This document shows positions 1 through 12,311 of a stretch of DNA of 64,000 nucleotides, one piece after another. Numbering within the stretch: position 1 is the stretch's first letter; the number at the start of each line of letters is the position of its first letter. The stretch spans positions 40,248,712 to 40,312,711 of the forward strand of contig NC_077224.1 of the NCBI RefSeq assembly GCF_024763615.1. Reading direction: 5' to 3'. The notes under the pieces were generated by a model that saw only the letters and a program-made list of their open reading frames with translations, made no database searches and was not told the origin of the DNA. The translations under genes were made by a program, and so were the position numbers. The DNA comes from Phlebotomus papatasi (Eukaryota; Arthropoda; Insecta; Diptera; Psychodidae).

Positions 1-276
1 AATCTGAAATAGACACTCAAATAGGCTCTAGAATATTTAACCTTTAAAATGAGGGCAGCAAAAGTTTAGCACGGGACAATCTCTCCCAGATGGACCCTTA
101 AATAAAAAAAAAGTTTAGCACAAACTATCATAGGGGGAGGTGAGGCTACTTTAAGATGTGGGGCTACATTGTTATATGATTTTTTCGTACATTTCTTATG
201 GAAATTGGTTTTAACATGATGTAATTTGGATATACAAAATAATTGTGGATCTAAATAAAATAATTGTAAGGACCAG

Positions 277-462
277 TCTGACCATCTTCATGTATACATC
301 GTCCAGTGAAGTAAAAGTGATAGTGAAAAAAATCCCTGATACCCTTTTCACACCAATTTTCATACCTGAGGAAGGAGCCATCCAGCTCCGAAACGTTGGC
401 TAGAAAATAAAGGAGGAGAAGAACCAGGTCGAAATTTCCGTGTTTTCTCTATTATCATAATA
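277..462 (+). mobile_element. Short Penelope-like element terminal fragment with target-site duplication
   Basis: The 186-bp insert is bounded by the direct repeat TAAGGACCAG (267-276 and 463-472). Its 3' half matches the terminal region of the Penelope-like element at 62930-63020: a hairpin, GAAACGT, an ACCAGGTC block, CCGTGTTTT and a final TCTATTATCA-like tail, in the same order. No ORF is present. It is probably a 5'-truncated copy or a non-autonomous derivative that inserted inside an older MITE. Confidence 0.7.
366..397 (+). ncRNA. Hammerhead-like hairpin motif, diverged copy 1
   Basis: CTGAGGA is followed by an extra A, then the stem GGAGC, six-base loop CATCCA and GCTCC, then GAAACGTT. 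CTGANGA, a stem, then GAAA is the hammerhead core pattern, and hammerheads are known in Penelope-like elements. The extra A before stem II and the lack of a clear stem I make activity uncertain. Confidence 0.45.
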
Positions 463-550
463 TAAGGACCAGCTTCATTTGAAAAAAAAAATAGGCGGAA
501 AAGTCGTATAACAATCTAGCTCCACAGCTCAAAGCAGCCCCACCTCCCCA

Positions 551-1640
551 TACACCGAGAATGGGCTAGAGGTCCTTTGCAAACATTTTCTTTATACCTG
601 ATCCTTTATCGCTAATTTTTATAAGATAAATATTCTCTAGGATCAGTCTGAGTGTATTTGATACTTTATATTATTAAGTATTAAAAATATGTCACGGACG
701 TTAATGATATATAACTTCGAAACGCGGTGCAAGTTTTACATCATAAGTTTCCTTTTGAGTTTGGTTGCGGAGTGGTTCACGGTTTAGGATTTAGGGGAAA
801 TTGAGATAGTTGTAAACATGAGGTAGTTGTAAACACTGATTTTTATGTCTACATGATTTAGTCTTAAGTCGACCAGATCTTCAATGCTCAAGGATCCCGT
901 TGGTATCATGTATTCATATAGGTCAAATTCTCTGATGCCTAATATCTCATTAAAAAAATCAGTGTTTACAACTACCCCGTGCTTACTATTGTACCTGTTT
1001 CCCTTATTAAGAACTTCTTGTAAACATAAAAATGATGATACGTACCAGTAGCTATTTCCAAACTGACTGTAGTCGTTTCCATTCCATAACCAATATTGTT
1101 AGCCTCTGGTCCACTATCTGAAACGTGTTTGAAAGTTAATAGAGTTCAAACAGCAAAATCTGTATAAAATAAAATTTTAATATTTCTATTAAAACTAGTT
1201 TCAAATTTTAACTTTAAAACGAAATAATTACATACACTTTTTGGCTTGATAGTATTTTTACGTGTGATTTTTTTTCATAATCGCACCTATTGTATTATTT
1301 GAAATTATATTTTTCCCATGAAGGTAGCGTTAATTCTGGAGAACATCCTGAATTAGTTGTATACCACTGAGTCTGGTAACCGTTAAAAATATAACACAGT
1401 GAAAAAAAGCTTTGCGAAATGTATAAATTCGTGAAAACGTTATCTCCTGAGTTGGGCTCGTAAGGGTTTGAACCACTTGTGATCTCATATTTTTAAGTGA
1501 CGAGTTCGAATTCGAATATTCTGCAGGTCTGTAATGTTTTTTCACTCATTTTTGTTACTCGACCGCTAAGATATTCGAAATATATACAGGGAGTGCTTTT
1601 CAACTTCTTACCTGTAGGAGAATTCTGTACCAGTATGACA
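551..1640. other. Non-coding stretch, nothing recognised
   Basis: AT-rich sequence with no convincing ORF, tRNA or intact repeat. Around 800-980 there is a loose inverted pair (gtagttgtaaacactgattttt near 823-845 and aaaaatcagtgtttacaactac near 953-975), suggesting an old short inverted-repeat element of roughly 150 bp. Confidence 0.5.
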
Positions 1641-1893
1641 ATGTCATAAGGTAAAGTACCCTTTATTCGACCGGTTCCTCTATTCGACCGATAGATTTAT
1701 TTATTCAATTTAATTATATTTGCTATAATATTTTGTGTATGATCTAACATTAATAGGTCAATTATTCTTTAAATAATACGAATCAGTGACAAATTCATAG
1801 AAATTGATAAAATTCACCATAAAATATTCAAAAATTGACCCACCGGTCGAATAGAGGAACCCGGTCGAGTAAGGGTACTTTACCTTATGACAT
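1641..1893. mobile_element. 253-bp inverted-repeat MITE
   Basis: The termini are inverted repeats beginning ATGTCATAAGGTAAAGTACC and continuing through an internal pair based on ATTCGACCGG. The middle is AT-rich and non-coding. The symmetry includes the possible target sequence, so the exact insertion edges are unclear. Confidence 0.75.
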
Positions 1894-2677
1894 TTCATAA
1901 AATTTAATTACAAACAAAATTTCATGTGAATTGATCACAAACTCAATAATTGTATTTTACAAAAGGACTCTAGTTTTTTGGAGGTGCAGAGTTTTTTTCT
2001 GTCGTTTGAGCAAATTTCTGGCTAAAATGTTGAACGCTGCTCTCTTGGGTTGGCAATTTTATACCACGGTGCTATGTATGAAAACAGAGTGAACAAACAT
2101 TGCATTGAACCCCTCGTGCTTTATCTATGGACGAAGAGTTGTAACGAAAGTTTTGAATTACATTATGTACAGCGATTCAGTGTGCATTTTATACGGCTGC
2201 TGAAGTGAGATTTTGATCTTGAATAATGTGTCTCTTGTTTGCTATTTTTATGCTTAATCAATTTGATTACAGAGAAAAAGAAACATACACACAAATGGGA
2301 AGGACTTGACTATGAAAATGTTTCATGGGAGATAAAAATTCAAGTGGATTTAGAAGTTGATGTGAAACAAGTTGTACTTTTTTTTATTATTGTGTGAAAT
2401 ACTCCATGTTTTCTTCATTGCCATCCTTGTCTTCTTTCGAAAAATAATAGACAGACGTATTTTACAAAATCCTCAAGTTTTATTGATTTTCAAGTTACAT
2501 ACACTGTGTGCAAAAATGAACACAAAATGTGAATTTATGGTAAAATGACCACTGTAATGCAGATTGTGGATAAAAATCGTATGTTAAAAAATATTTTTGA
2601 ATAATATTAGCTGCAATTGTACGAAAAACGTACAAGACAATCCACAAAAAAAGATTATTTACAAATTTTTAACTATA

Positions 2678-3145
2678 CACTAGATCCCGGCATTATGCAC
2701 ATTTTCGGGACCGAAAAAAAACGCGCGAAATGGCATTATGCATCGAGAAAATTTGCATACCTACAGGGGCTTTCTTTTGAATAAATTGACCGTTGAACGA
2801 ATTTCGCGCAGAGTAAAAGTCGGTAAAAGTAGTTCAAACAAAAAGATTCAAATGTTTCAACTAATTCAACAATATAAATGCATTAACAAACAGTACATGG
2901 CCAGAGTTCTTCAATAAATGGTTAGAATAATAAAAAAAAACCTTAAAAAAAAAGAAATTAAAATTTTGTTCTGAAAAGTAGCAAAATGTTTTCAAATTTC
3001 CCGCGTCGCACCATAGTATGCATTCAGGCGTATTTCAAAAATGATTTCATAAATTGACTCCCGATGGTAGGCAAATTTGCATAATTGTGTGTGCATAATT
3101 CCGTCAGGTGCATAATCCCGAAGGACTTAATGCCGGGACTGAGTG
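2678..3145. mobile_element. 468-bp TA-flanked MITE, Tc1/mariner-like ends
   Basis: The left end CACTAGATCCCGGCATTA pairs with the right end, which reads CACTCAGTCCCGGCATTA in reverse. TA is present on both sides (2676-2677, 3146-3147). ATTATGCAC-type motifs recur subterminally in both arms. No transposase ORF. Assignment to Tc1/mariner rests on the CAC start and the TA target. Confidence 0.75.
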
Positions 3146-3277
3146 TATACACTCCCGGCTGACAATGTGCGTGGTGATTAATCGCATATTAATCTTCGGT
3201 GAAAAATAAGAGACTATGTAATATTCTCTTATTACTATGTTTTAGTAAATCAAATTATCTAAATTGCTCTTGGTTTA

Positions 3278-3480
3278 TGGTAAAATTGGGTAATTTGAAA
3301 TTTTGAGATTTCACTGTTTGAGATAAGCATGGAAAAAAAGATCACTAAGAAGTAGTACAAGTCCTACACTAAAAAGTAGTTGTTCCTGCTTTTTTTCTTC
3401 TACTTATCTAAAATGTGTAAAATTTGTGGAAGTTTCAAAATTCTTAATTAGAAGTGATACCGAACATCCCCATTTTACCT
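3278..3480. mobile_element. MITE of the GGTAAnATGGGGTAATT family
   Basis: Inverted ends GGTAAAATTGGG and (in reverse) GGTAAAATGGGG enclose a non-coding middle. It resembles the copies at 7232-7451 and 15199-15332, sharing internal TTTTTTTCTTCTAC-like tracts. Edges approximate. Confidence 0.6.
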
Positions 3481-3527
3481 AACTTGTTATTTGAAAAACT
3501 AAAAAAACCGTCATTGTTATGCCAAAT

Positions 3528-3657
3528 GCACAATAACTTTTGTTTAGTAAACATGTTATTGACATTTCAATGAGAGTGAGTGAGATCTAGATCTAGTCGT
3601 CTCGCTCATTCTCATAGGAAATTTTGAAAACATGTTTACAAACAAAAGTTCTTGTGC
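3528..3657. mobile_element. 130-bp inverted-repeat MITE (GCACAATAACTTTTG family)
   Basis: The ends GCACAATAACTTTTGTTTA and GCACAAGAACTTTTGTTTG (reverse) flank a core with nested palindromes, including AGATCTAGATCT. The copy at 19321-19449 is almost the same length. No ORF. Members of this family cluster at 19321-19735 and 22080-22260. Confidence 0.75.
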
Positions 3658-4019
3658 AATTATTATACTCTGTCTAACAGCATCGGTGTGTTCCCAGCCG
3701 GAGTTTAATTCTCCAAATGTGTATTGAATAAAAAGTAATAGTTTTCTATCGACACAATATGTCGTTTATATTCGTAAAAATAAAATATTTTCAAACTAAA
3801 AACTCGTGCAAGATTATAGGAATTATAAAACACACTACAGTAAGCTATCAAATGAGTTTCTAAGTGATTAGGGCAAGTGTGCCGAATTTCGGCACAGTTG
3901 CATGCAAGCGCCAAAGTCTCAAGTTGGAAATGTAATATCTTTAATAGAAATTGATTTTTTTCATTCCTTCTACTTAATGAGTGTTGCTTAGAACCTTGTA
4001 GACAGTTTATCGTCTTTAT

Positions 4020-4975
4020 TAGGTGAGATTCTTAACAATCTCACCTACTATAATCCTAACAAAATCTCATGTCCTCCGATTGGCCCCAAACTTTGCCAGA
4101 ATGTGTTTTGACACTTCCTGATCACGAATATATGGATGGCTAAAAACCGTTCCCGTCCGTCCGTCCGTCCGTCCGTCCGTCCGTCCGTCCGTCCGTCCGT
4201 CCGGCCGCTCTTTGGAGCTTAATAGCTCCTAAACTAAAAGAGATATCGACTTGCGGTTTTCGGCAAAGGTTATATATCGTATGAAAATTGCAACTTGGTG
4301 CATTGACCCCCCACCCCCCACCCCTCCTTCCGCCATTTTGAATACCCCCCTTTTTTTGTTTTCTTAATGGCTCCGCCCCTATGGCATCGATCGGGCTCAA
4401 ATTTTAAAATGTTATAGCTGGGCCTTAGGGCTTTCCATCAATACCAAACTTAAGGTCCCCCGACCCCCCTGACCCGAGCTATAAGGGTCCAAAAAAAAAT
4501 TCTTAAAATGGCCATAACTCCGGTTCTAATTGTCAGAATTTAAAAAATGGGGGCTTTTTGGAAAGCTCTCGTGAAATGCCACTTCCCCTTCTAACATCGC
4601 AAGTTCGTAAAACTACCGCTAGGGGTGCTATTATTAAAAAGAAAATTTTTAAATCTTAAAAGTTAAATAACTCAAAAATTCCTTATGCAATCGGGCTGAA
4701 ATTTTAGTATGTTGTAGCCGTTGATTATACCTATCAAACAAAAAAAACCTTAAGTCGATCCATAACCCCTGACCCGAGCTATAAGGGGTCAAAGTTCGAA
4801 TGTTGACCGGCCTCTATCTCCGGTTCTAATTAACATAGCGACCTAAATTTTACCTTTTTGGTTTCGTATCGATGAGCACTTTCAGATGGAAGTTCAAAAG
4901 GTCCCCATAGGTGGCGCTGCGATAGCGTCAAAATTCATCGAAATTCAAAATCATTTTTCTCAAAAATTCCTTCCA
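4020..4975 (+). repeat. Inserted dispersed repeat with terminal hairpin and CCGT array
   Basis: It begins with a hairpin, AGGTGAGATT-cttaac-AATCTCACCT (about 4021-4047). A diverged start of the same family is at 48054-48080. Internal blocks such as gttcgtaaaactaccgctaggggtg recur at about 52285-52315, and tcagtatgttgtagc-type blocks near 37090. It contains CCGACCCCC-rich stretches but no long ORF. Superfamily not recognised. Confidence 0.5.
4153..4203. repeat. (CCGT)n microsatellite
   Basis: Nearly thirteen perfect CCGT units in tandem. It lies inside the inserted repeat and is the most GC-rich simple repeat in the window. It will be length-variable and probably marks a tract carried by the repeat family. 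Confidence 0.95.
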
Positions 4976-5136
4976 ATATCTTTTTCATGTCATCTTGTTT
5001 GTCGAAGCTACATTTTTTGTTATTCTTTTGCAATGTATAATCTCTAGAGTACGTAAAATCTAAAAGTTCATGGAAATTCGAGGAACAAAAAAGGTGGTCG
5101 AAATTGCAAGCTGGCCGGAATTTGTCACACTTACCC

Positions 5137-7231
5137 TATTAAGAGATTTTATAACATAGAACAGGAATATTGACCCTCGTTGCTTTAATTTGAAGACTTC
5201 CAATTAAAAATACTCGATTTAATTTAAATCTTGGATAAAGAATGGCATAAGTTAGATAAAGTGTGCTCAATGAAATAGCAAATTTAAGATTACCAGACAA
5301 CCCTATCTAACTTCTTGGACATAAGTGGTTCTATTTAAGAGTTCAAAACCCAAAATCCCCCAACAAAGTTCGTAAATTTAGAGTTAACTCAATAAACAGA
5401 AGTTCATTGCAAATCTCTTGAAATGGGTTAATAACCATGAGAACGATTTTTCTCCAACATTTCATGATATGACTTTCTTCGTAATAGGAAATTCCAGGCG
5501 TACCTTTGAGACTGCTCAAAACACCGAGACGTGTCTTTGAGTAAAAGTTGTAACACAATTTCCTGTGAAATAGGACGTTCTGTTGCTCAGACGAGTGATC
5601 ACTGAAATTGATATAGCATGTAGTGTTTTGAATATGAATTCTCAGATGAGATGATGAACATTTTGCCAATTTCTGGGACAAATACTGATGCTGTGTGTTT
5701 AATGAGTGTGATGGATGCATTGTGTACATATAGGATAAGTTTATTATAGATTTGGGGTTAAAGCATCTTTGCTTGAGAAACATCTTCACCAGTTAACCAA
5801 TTTCTGCCTGGAGAGTTGGATAGGAAAGATTGGAGAGACAAGAGATGAGGTCTGATCATTGGCCTTTTGGCTGATTGCTTTTGGGGTGTTAAAGAGTCAA
5901 AACGCCTCAATGCGCCTCTGATTGCGAGTCTGATCCATGTATATGCGTGCTTAATTGACTGAAAGTGAGATATAAGTTGCTCCTCTTTGCTTTTCATATA
6001 TACAATGTATATAACACTATGGGTAACATTATACCAAGTGGAATGCTCGTGTGTGTTCCTTGAATATCTTTGGGAGTTTATAGTTGACGAAATCTTGATA
6101 TCATCGAGGCGATGATTGTGTGTTGCTTATATGGGTCTTTAACAGTTGAATGATCATATCGCTCTCCCTTAATGTTTCTTTTATTCTTCATCAACAACAA
6201 TAAATACAACACAGGAGAACTTTTCCACAGAGCAAGAGCAAATGTTAAATGGCGGAGACAGATAAAAGGGGGCGCGCACATTTTCACTTTATAGGACTTG
6301 CACTATAATTTTTAATGATTCCACGCATGTTTCATCGCTCGTGGATATATAAAATTCAATTTGTATGGAGGACGATGGTGTCTTTTTTCGAGGGTGGCAA
6401 AGGAGCCTTTTGTTGATTGTTGGTACCATTTTTGATGGGAATGTAATCAAAAATGTACCACAAAGTACTCCATGAAAGACACATGAAGATGGGTGATGTG
6501 AATGTGAAAGGGAGATTAGAGATAAGAGATAAGGCCATAAATGCACTATAAAATAATGTAATGCTTACTTTTACCCTCACTCATAGCCCTCTCGGCTGTT
6601 ATATTTTCTTCATCACAGCTACTATGATACTGTAATTCAATCAACCACAAACGATTGAGCTTATATTTTTAGAGTAGCTAATTTCAACAACTCTTATTAT
6701 TTAAAATGACTAGCTTTTTATTTGTTAATTACTTCTTACGCAGTTTTACAGCTCTGTGAGCTGCTTTATCCTGTACTGTTTATTGAGCTTTGGTACATAT
6801 CAAAAGAAAAGTCAGACTACTCCTCGTAGCATAGAGTCTATGTTTAAAGATTTCCCAGGCTGACTCGGCATCATTGTTATAAACCGGATACTCAGTCTGT
6901 CTATTGAGATGAATTTGCATGATGATATTTACCTCTCGGTATAGTATTTAAACCCGTCATAGTTATATACCTTTCGGAATAGCCCTTACACACATACGAA
7001 GTCAAAAATCCGTCGTGGAATACGAATTTCAAACTGACCTGCATGGTTTAAAACTCCTAACTTGTCAATTTAAAATTAAGTTACTTACTTACATAATCAA
7101 AACTATATCCAAATTTCTGGTCTTGGTTTGATTCAATCGACATTCGATCCTGTTACGCATCTTGATGTCCTTGTCTACCTGTCGTCCTTGTCGTCACCGT
7201 TGGTTCATTACTTCGTCTCCTCGAGTAATAC
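5137..7231. other. Unique non-coding sequence
   Basis: No inverted-repeat element and no recognisable protein. Open frames on the minus strand (for example 5343-5789) lack family resemblance and have no supporting splice or codon pattern. Candidate regulatory or intergenic DNA. Confidence 0.5.
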
Positions 7232-7451
7232 AGTAAGATGGGGTAATTCGGTATCATGCCTATTTTGGAATTTTAAGATTTTCTCATTGTCACTGTTTTA
7301 GATTGTCGAAGAGAAAAAGACAACCACAATTAAGTACAAGACTTAACATTTGGGAGTACTTCTTCGTTGTTTTTTTTCTTTTTCCATCTTAAACTGTTAT
7401 ATGAAATCTCAAAGTTCCAAATTAGACATAATTCCAAATTACTCCATCTTA
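7232..7451. mobile_element. MITE of the AAGATGGGGTAATT family
   Basis: The left end AAGATGGGGTAATTCGG pairs with the right end, AAGATGGAGTAATTTGG in reverse. TA abuts the ends. The length is close to that of the 3278-3480 copy, while the 15199-15332 copy is internally shortened. Non-coding. Confidence 0.75.
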
Positions 7452-8554
7452 TACGACCTTCAGACTTAAGGCTTAGCGATATGGCTTAACTGCTCTAATT
7501 CCCTATCAATCAAGATTATTTCAATGAATTTAACTTAGGACTGATCTTTTAAGAATAAATGACCTAATAGATTCTGAAAAAGCAATAAAATTGGTTGCTA
7601 TTTAGGATTTTGATACCTTCAGGAACTGGACTAAGTCTCTAGTCTGAAGGCCGCTTTACCTTATGTAGTCTACCCTTGAATAATGGTCAGGCTAGATTAT
7701 TCTCATCCTTCTGAACCAGATGACTAGCCCAATGCAGCGTCTAAAAATCCTCTGAAGATTCCTTTTTCTAAGTCTGACAAGAGTTCGTTATATGGTAAGG
7801 GATCGTCGTGACAATTTACCAAAATAATAATCCGGTGATCGTCGCATGGAAGAGGCCAGACTAGAAATATGAAAAAAACTTTCATTTTCAAAGCTTTGAT
7901 AGTAATAAGAAGACCATAATTTTATGAAGTATAGGGGTTGTATCTCAATACTCCAAATTTCTGGATCGAGACATTCTTGGTAGACTAAAACAGGTTGTAG
8001 TAGGACCGTTAAGCCCAGAGGATTTGGAGGGAGAAAGACCGTCCTGATGAAGACTCTTCTGACCCAACACGATACCAATAACCGTTTATTTGAGGTGGTA
8101 ACTCTTAGGGGTGCTATAACGGCTAACTTCAGAAGCATTATGTCGCTAGACTCCGCCAAGGAATAGGGTGAGTTCCCGGTGGATTATCCCGAAGGTGTAT
8201 ACGAATCGGCTTCTCGGTCAAGCTTCAACCCTGAAGATGTAAGGACGCCTGATTCGCAACTCTTGGAATGGTACCACAGGGTCTCCTTTTCCGAGAGGCT
8301 AGCGAGGATGACTGTCCTAACATGTTCCACTATAAGGGTTGTAGCATTTCTGCTACAAAATTTTTAGATCTCTCGCACTACCTTTCTCCAGCCTTGGCGA
8401 TTCGCTGCCAACTTCTTCCAGTGCCGTAGCACCACAACTTGTTTAAAAACACTTTCCGCTACTTCAAAGTTTTCTCATGCATCCTCTTATTCTCGTCCCT
8501 TACAAGCACACTGTCTAGTAGATTTCTAATAATTCTCTTATCTGAGAGGATTTA
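7452..8554. other. No gene recognised
   Basis: 7,590-8,420 is less AT-rich than its surroundings and carries short open frames on both strands (7788-8159 minus, 8179-8367 plus), but none resembles a known domain and none is extended by splice sites. It may be a decayed transposon; I cannot assign it. Confidence 0.4.
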
Positions 8555-9621
8555 GGGTAAGTGCTCATAATTTTGGACAGTTTCTAAATTTGGACACTTT
8601 GAGGGTAAAAATGGACACTAAAAATAAATTGATTAAAATGATGGATTTTTATTCCAATATTTGATGAAAAATGAATTCTATCTAAATATTTGTTCTTTTT
8701 GGAAGATTTTGACACTAAATACGTTAAATTTTGAATATGATTTGAGTTGAAATTGCTTTGTTGAAAATTCAGTGTGAGCAATTGCTTACGAGAAATATGA
8801 CAGAACTTCGTGGCTTACTTCAGTCTTATTTAGTTTTGGTGAAGTACTAACAAAGTTTGTTCGCTGTTTTTGAGTGATATTATTGAATATTCATTGAATA
8901 TTGTGTTGATTCACGTTACTGATGATTTGTACATTTGACCTGAAGTGAGATTTGCCTTGTGAATTATATTTTTCGTGTGAAAAATGGGAAATTTTTTAAG
9001 ACATTCACCAGTGAGGTGATGATTCTTATTTTGGACAGGTGTTTTTCTCACGAAATTTCGTGAAGTTTTAGCTTTTGTGATGACTAGGATGGACAAATGC
9101 TTAGAGAAACAAAGGAGCATCATCTCTACGAAAGAGATGTAGCCAGAAATGCCTTGAAAATCTCCCGGAAAGGTCAGGGAATGTGCGAATCCACACGTAC
9201 TTGGAGTATCGAAGTCAACTCACTTTAATGAATGATATGGAAAGTTTCCGGGCTTCTGTGACATTCTACGTTTCCCTTACATGAACAGAAAGAGGACTTG
9301 GTAAGATTGGTTCATCAAATGAAGAACAATGGGCATCCTATTGAGGCGGATTAGCTGTCCAAATTTACAGCCAAGTTGGACAAATTAATAAACAAGTTGT
9401 CCAAAATAAGAGCCAAAGTCACCTCTACATATCAATTCATTTTTAAACGTATTAAAACTAATTTTAATAAAAATAAGTCGATAAATAGCTTGCTAAGTTT
9501 CTAAACAACCCTTCTGAAAAGAGAGTAACAAGAAATGTCAATTAGTATAGAAAATATCGCACTTCAAACTTGGAACTTCGATGCTTATAAGCAGACTGTC
9601 CAAAATTATAAGCACTTCCCC
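8555..9621. mobile_element. 1,067-bp TA-flanked inverted-repeat element
   Basis: The ends GGGTAAGTGCTCATAATTTT and (reverse) GGGGAAGTGCTTATAATTTT continue into TTGGACAG on both sides. TA is on both flanks. Internal TTGGACA or TGTCCAA motifs recur at least six times near the two ends, as expected for subterminal transposase-binding repeats. No transposase ORF is visible. Confidence 0.8.
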
Positions 9622-11833
9622 TATAGAAAAGTCATTATTTGCCTAGCACATTGGAAGTTCGATTTTGGAATTTATCCTGTTCCTTCATTATTTTTTTTTT
9701 AAATAGTTGCAATGTTCTTTGAAAGAGTTCTACAACAGTGTCCATCTAGAAAATTCAGTGAGTAGTTTTCGAAACATGATTGTGACTTATTTCAATATGG
9801 TTCACAAAACGCATTTGTAAGAATCACAACTTCTATAAGTGAAACGAATCATATGACTATCTTCACCCTCTAATTGCCTCATTCCATCATCACAAATTAA
9901 ATATTGTGATTCGGGCCTTTGTGTTTAACGTCTAAACGCAATATAAGAGGACCTTAGGTGAACGAAAAATACATCCCCCTCTCGTTTCCCTGCAGAAGAG
10001 GAGTTATTTCGTAGGTTGATTGTGGAGTTTGATTCATAAAGTGGGTGACTTTTACCTCATGGAAAATCATCCCCATTTTTAGGGGATGGCGCGCACAAAA
10101 TCAACGCGCAAGCCATTGAAGGCTCTGAAAAAGGCATTTTTGGGGGTGATATAAACATCTATACTTCTAGAGTGGTTCGGGTGTAGTAAAGTGGAGAGGC
10201 CGTTGTGTGCGTGACAAGTGTATATGTTACATTTCAGAGTCACTGAGCCATCATTCGATGGGTGGTCGGCTGGGTAGGACCGCAGAGTATGAGGTTGACT
10301 TCTGTCCGTGATGGCTTCGATATTGGGGACTGCTTTTATTTTTAGTATCAATTTGTGACCTCTGAATCAATCAATTTTATATTTGGACGATCAAAAATAA
10401 ATCATAGACTATGCTCAAATGGTGGGTGAAGCTAGAGATGGGAGGGTGGAAACTCCTTAGGGTGTAAAATGTGGCAAATGGAAGTTAATATTTTGTGCAT
10501 TAGTCCTCAATTCCGTAAATTTCTTCCAAAAATGAAAAAGAAAAAAAATCCAGTCAACTAGCAAAGATGCTAATCAATAGAGTAGTCTGGAAATGTCGTG
10601 GAAAATGTTTTCACGACAAGTAAAAATTGTTGAAATTTTCCCGACTATGTTCTCATTTCTGCATTAATAGTGTTTCCATTCAAATTGAACGACCTTGTAA
10701 AGTTTAGTACGGTAATTAAATGGCGTAATTAAGTCTTTGAATAAATTACTCACGCACTGCAATCCCCAAATGCAATTAGCAATATGAGTAAGTCGAGTTA
10801 TATTAGTAACTTTTCCTGCATAAAATGCCATTGTAAATTAAATAGTAAAAGTCATTAGTGTATTTTAGAGTACAAATTTCACTGTAACTGAATAATTAAA
10901 CTTCCTGGAGGATATGGAATGATTGTTAGTTCTAGAAGGATAAAAGTGGCATGATCTTAGTGGTAAAGTAATTGACAATGCCACTCAGGAAGCTAATGCA
11001 TGAAGCTATTTTCATTTTCTGAATTGAGAATAGTTCATTTGGTACTTTATCGTATTTTTCAATTTAACACAGGAAGTTGAAATAATAGGTTGTGAATTTG
11101 AGTAAATATTTTTGCACTTTAATTTCAGTATCGGTATTACTAAATAGAAACGTGAAACTAATAATTCATAGCTGCAATGTTTTTACTCGAAACTCAATAA
11201 AAAAAATTATTACCAATTAGGTAAAAAAGAGATTACAAAGGGGAAGTATTTTGTTAGAAGTGGTGTTCATATTTATTTCATAATTTGTCTCCTTTGCTAA
11301 TTTTATGATTTACACAAATAACAAGCTTTCAAAAGTTCTAAAAAACAACAAGTCGCTGGACTCGAAAACCGAGCAATACTTAGCAATAGAAAAGTCCTTC
11401 GTCTCAATAATCTAATTTTTTGATGGATTTTTCTAAAATTTCCAATATTTCAGTGTTTTATGTAAATTTCAAAAAATTATAAGATTCTCCACAATAAAAT
11501 AGTAAATCATTAAAGCAGTGAATTATAATAATTTACTGAACAAAGAATTGAAAGCCAAATATCTTGGGAAGATAATGATGGATGAGCGCCTATTGGTGAG
11601 AAGAAGAAGAAGCTTAAAGTTTTTTTTTATATATCTATATAAATTTATAGATATAATTTATAAACTGGCTATAAGCTTTTGTCGAGTGATGTGTTATCAG
11701 TAGAAAGCATAATTTATTAGCAATTCAGAATCATTCACACAGATTGTGCCCTAATTACAATATATTCTGGTAGTGTACGAATGAGCTGTAAAAATTTAAA
11801 TTTGGTCACTAAAAAAATCGAATTTGATTAGTA
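9622..11833. other. Unique non-coding sequence
   Basis: No intact repeat and no supported gene. A minus-strand open frame at 10079-10351 has no recognisable domain. The stretch near 10083-10115 contains two GCGCGC or CGCGC motifs, unusual in this AT-rich background. Confidence 0.45.
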
Positions 11834-12010
11834 GGGGAAGGTGGAGTAGTTTCAAGCAGCTGAAATTATTTCAGGGCTCGTTTGTTAAAGGAATATGAAC
11901 CATAATCAAACTATCTTCTCTTGGGTATTGACTATCTGAATGAATATTTATTGTCCCAAGATTGTTAATTTTCAAATATAATACATGCGTGAAACAGTCC
12001 CACCCTCACC
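11834..12010. mobile_element. 177-bp TA-flanked MITE
   Basis: The left end GGGGAAGGTGGAGTAGTTTC pairs with the right end, GGTGAGGGTGGGACTGTTTC in reverse. TA occurs at 11832-11833 and 12011-12012. It belongs with the elements at 133 and 17519 by terminal similarity. Confidence 0.75.
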
Positions 12011-12311
12011 TACTTAATTTAACATCAGTTAACTTTTAAAACTCTTAAATTCAAAGAAATATTTTAATAAAGGAAAATTAATAAGTTCTGATTTACCTGC
12101 AAATATTTCGTCAGATGTTTATTTATATAATAAGACACATTTTTGTAAAGCTTTTACTGACCAAAATACCCAAATTTTAATTTTTATGCTTATTTATTTT
12201 TTTCCATATTATTTTATTTTATTAAATTACTTTTGGATATTTATTTTTTGGGACATGTAATGATTTGCGAAAGCTAGATCATAAATAAACTTTTAAAGAG
12301 GCTCCTGAAAT

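Larger units (their letters stand above)
133..550. mobile_element. TA-flanked MITE, interrupted by a Penelope-derived insert
   Basis: The left end GGGGGAGGTGAGGCTAC and the reverse complement of the right end (TGGGGAGGTGGGGCTGC) match. TA lies next to both ends. Subterminal blocks (gattttttcgtac on the left, the complement of gaaaagtcgtataac on the right) also match the intact relative at 17519-17730. The element is split by the insert at 277-462. No coding sequence is seen. Non-autonomous DNA transposon; superfamily inferred from TA only. Confidence 0.75.
3871..5136. mobile_element. TA-flanked element carrying a ~950-bp insertion
   Basis: The outer arms (3871-4019 and about 4976-5136) match the uninterrupted 350-bp element at 42355-42704, for example gagtgttgctt, gtttatcgtctttatt, and the terminal pair around CCGAATTTCGG and CCGGAATTTGT. 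TA flanks both ends. The middle, 4020-4975, is absent from the short copy, so it is a later insertion. Confidence 0.65.

Noticed and set aside
4140..4400. 86-codon minus frame ending in TDGR repeats
   Set aside because: Translation of the (CCGT)n microsatellite and flanking C-rich DNA.
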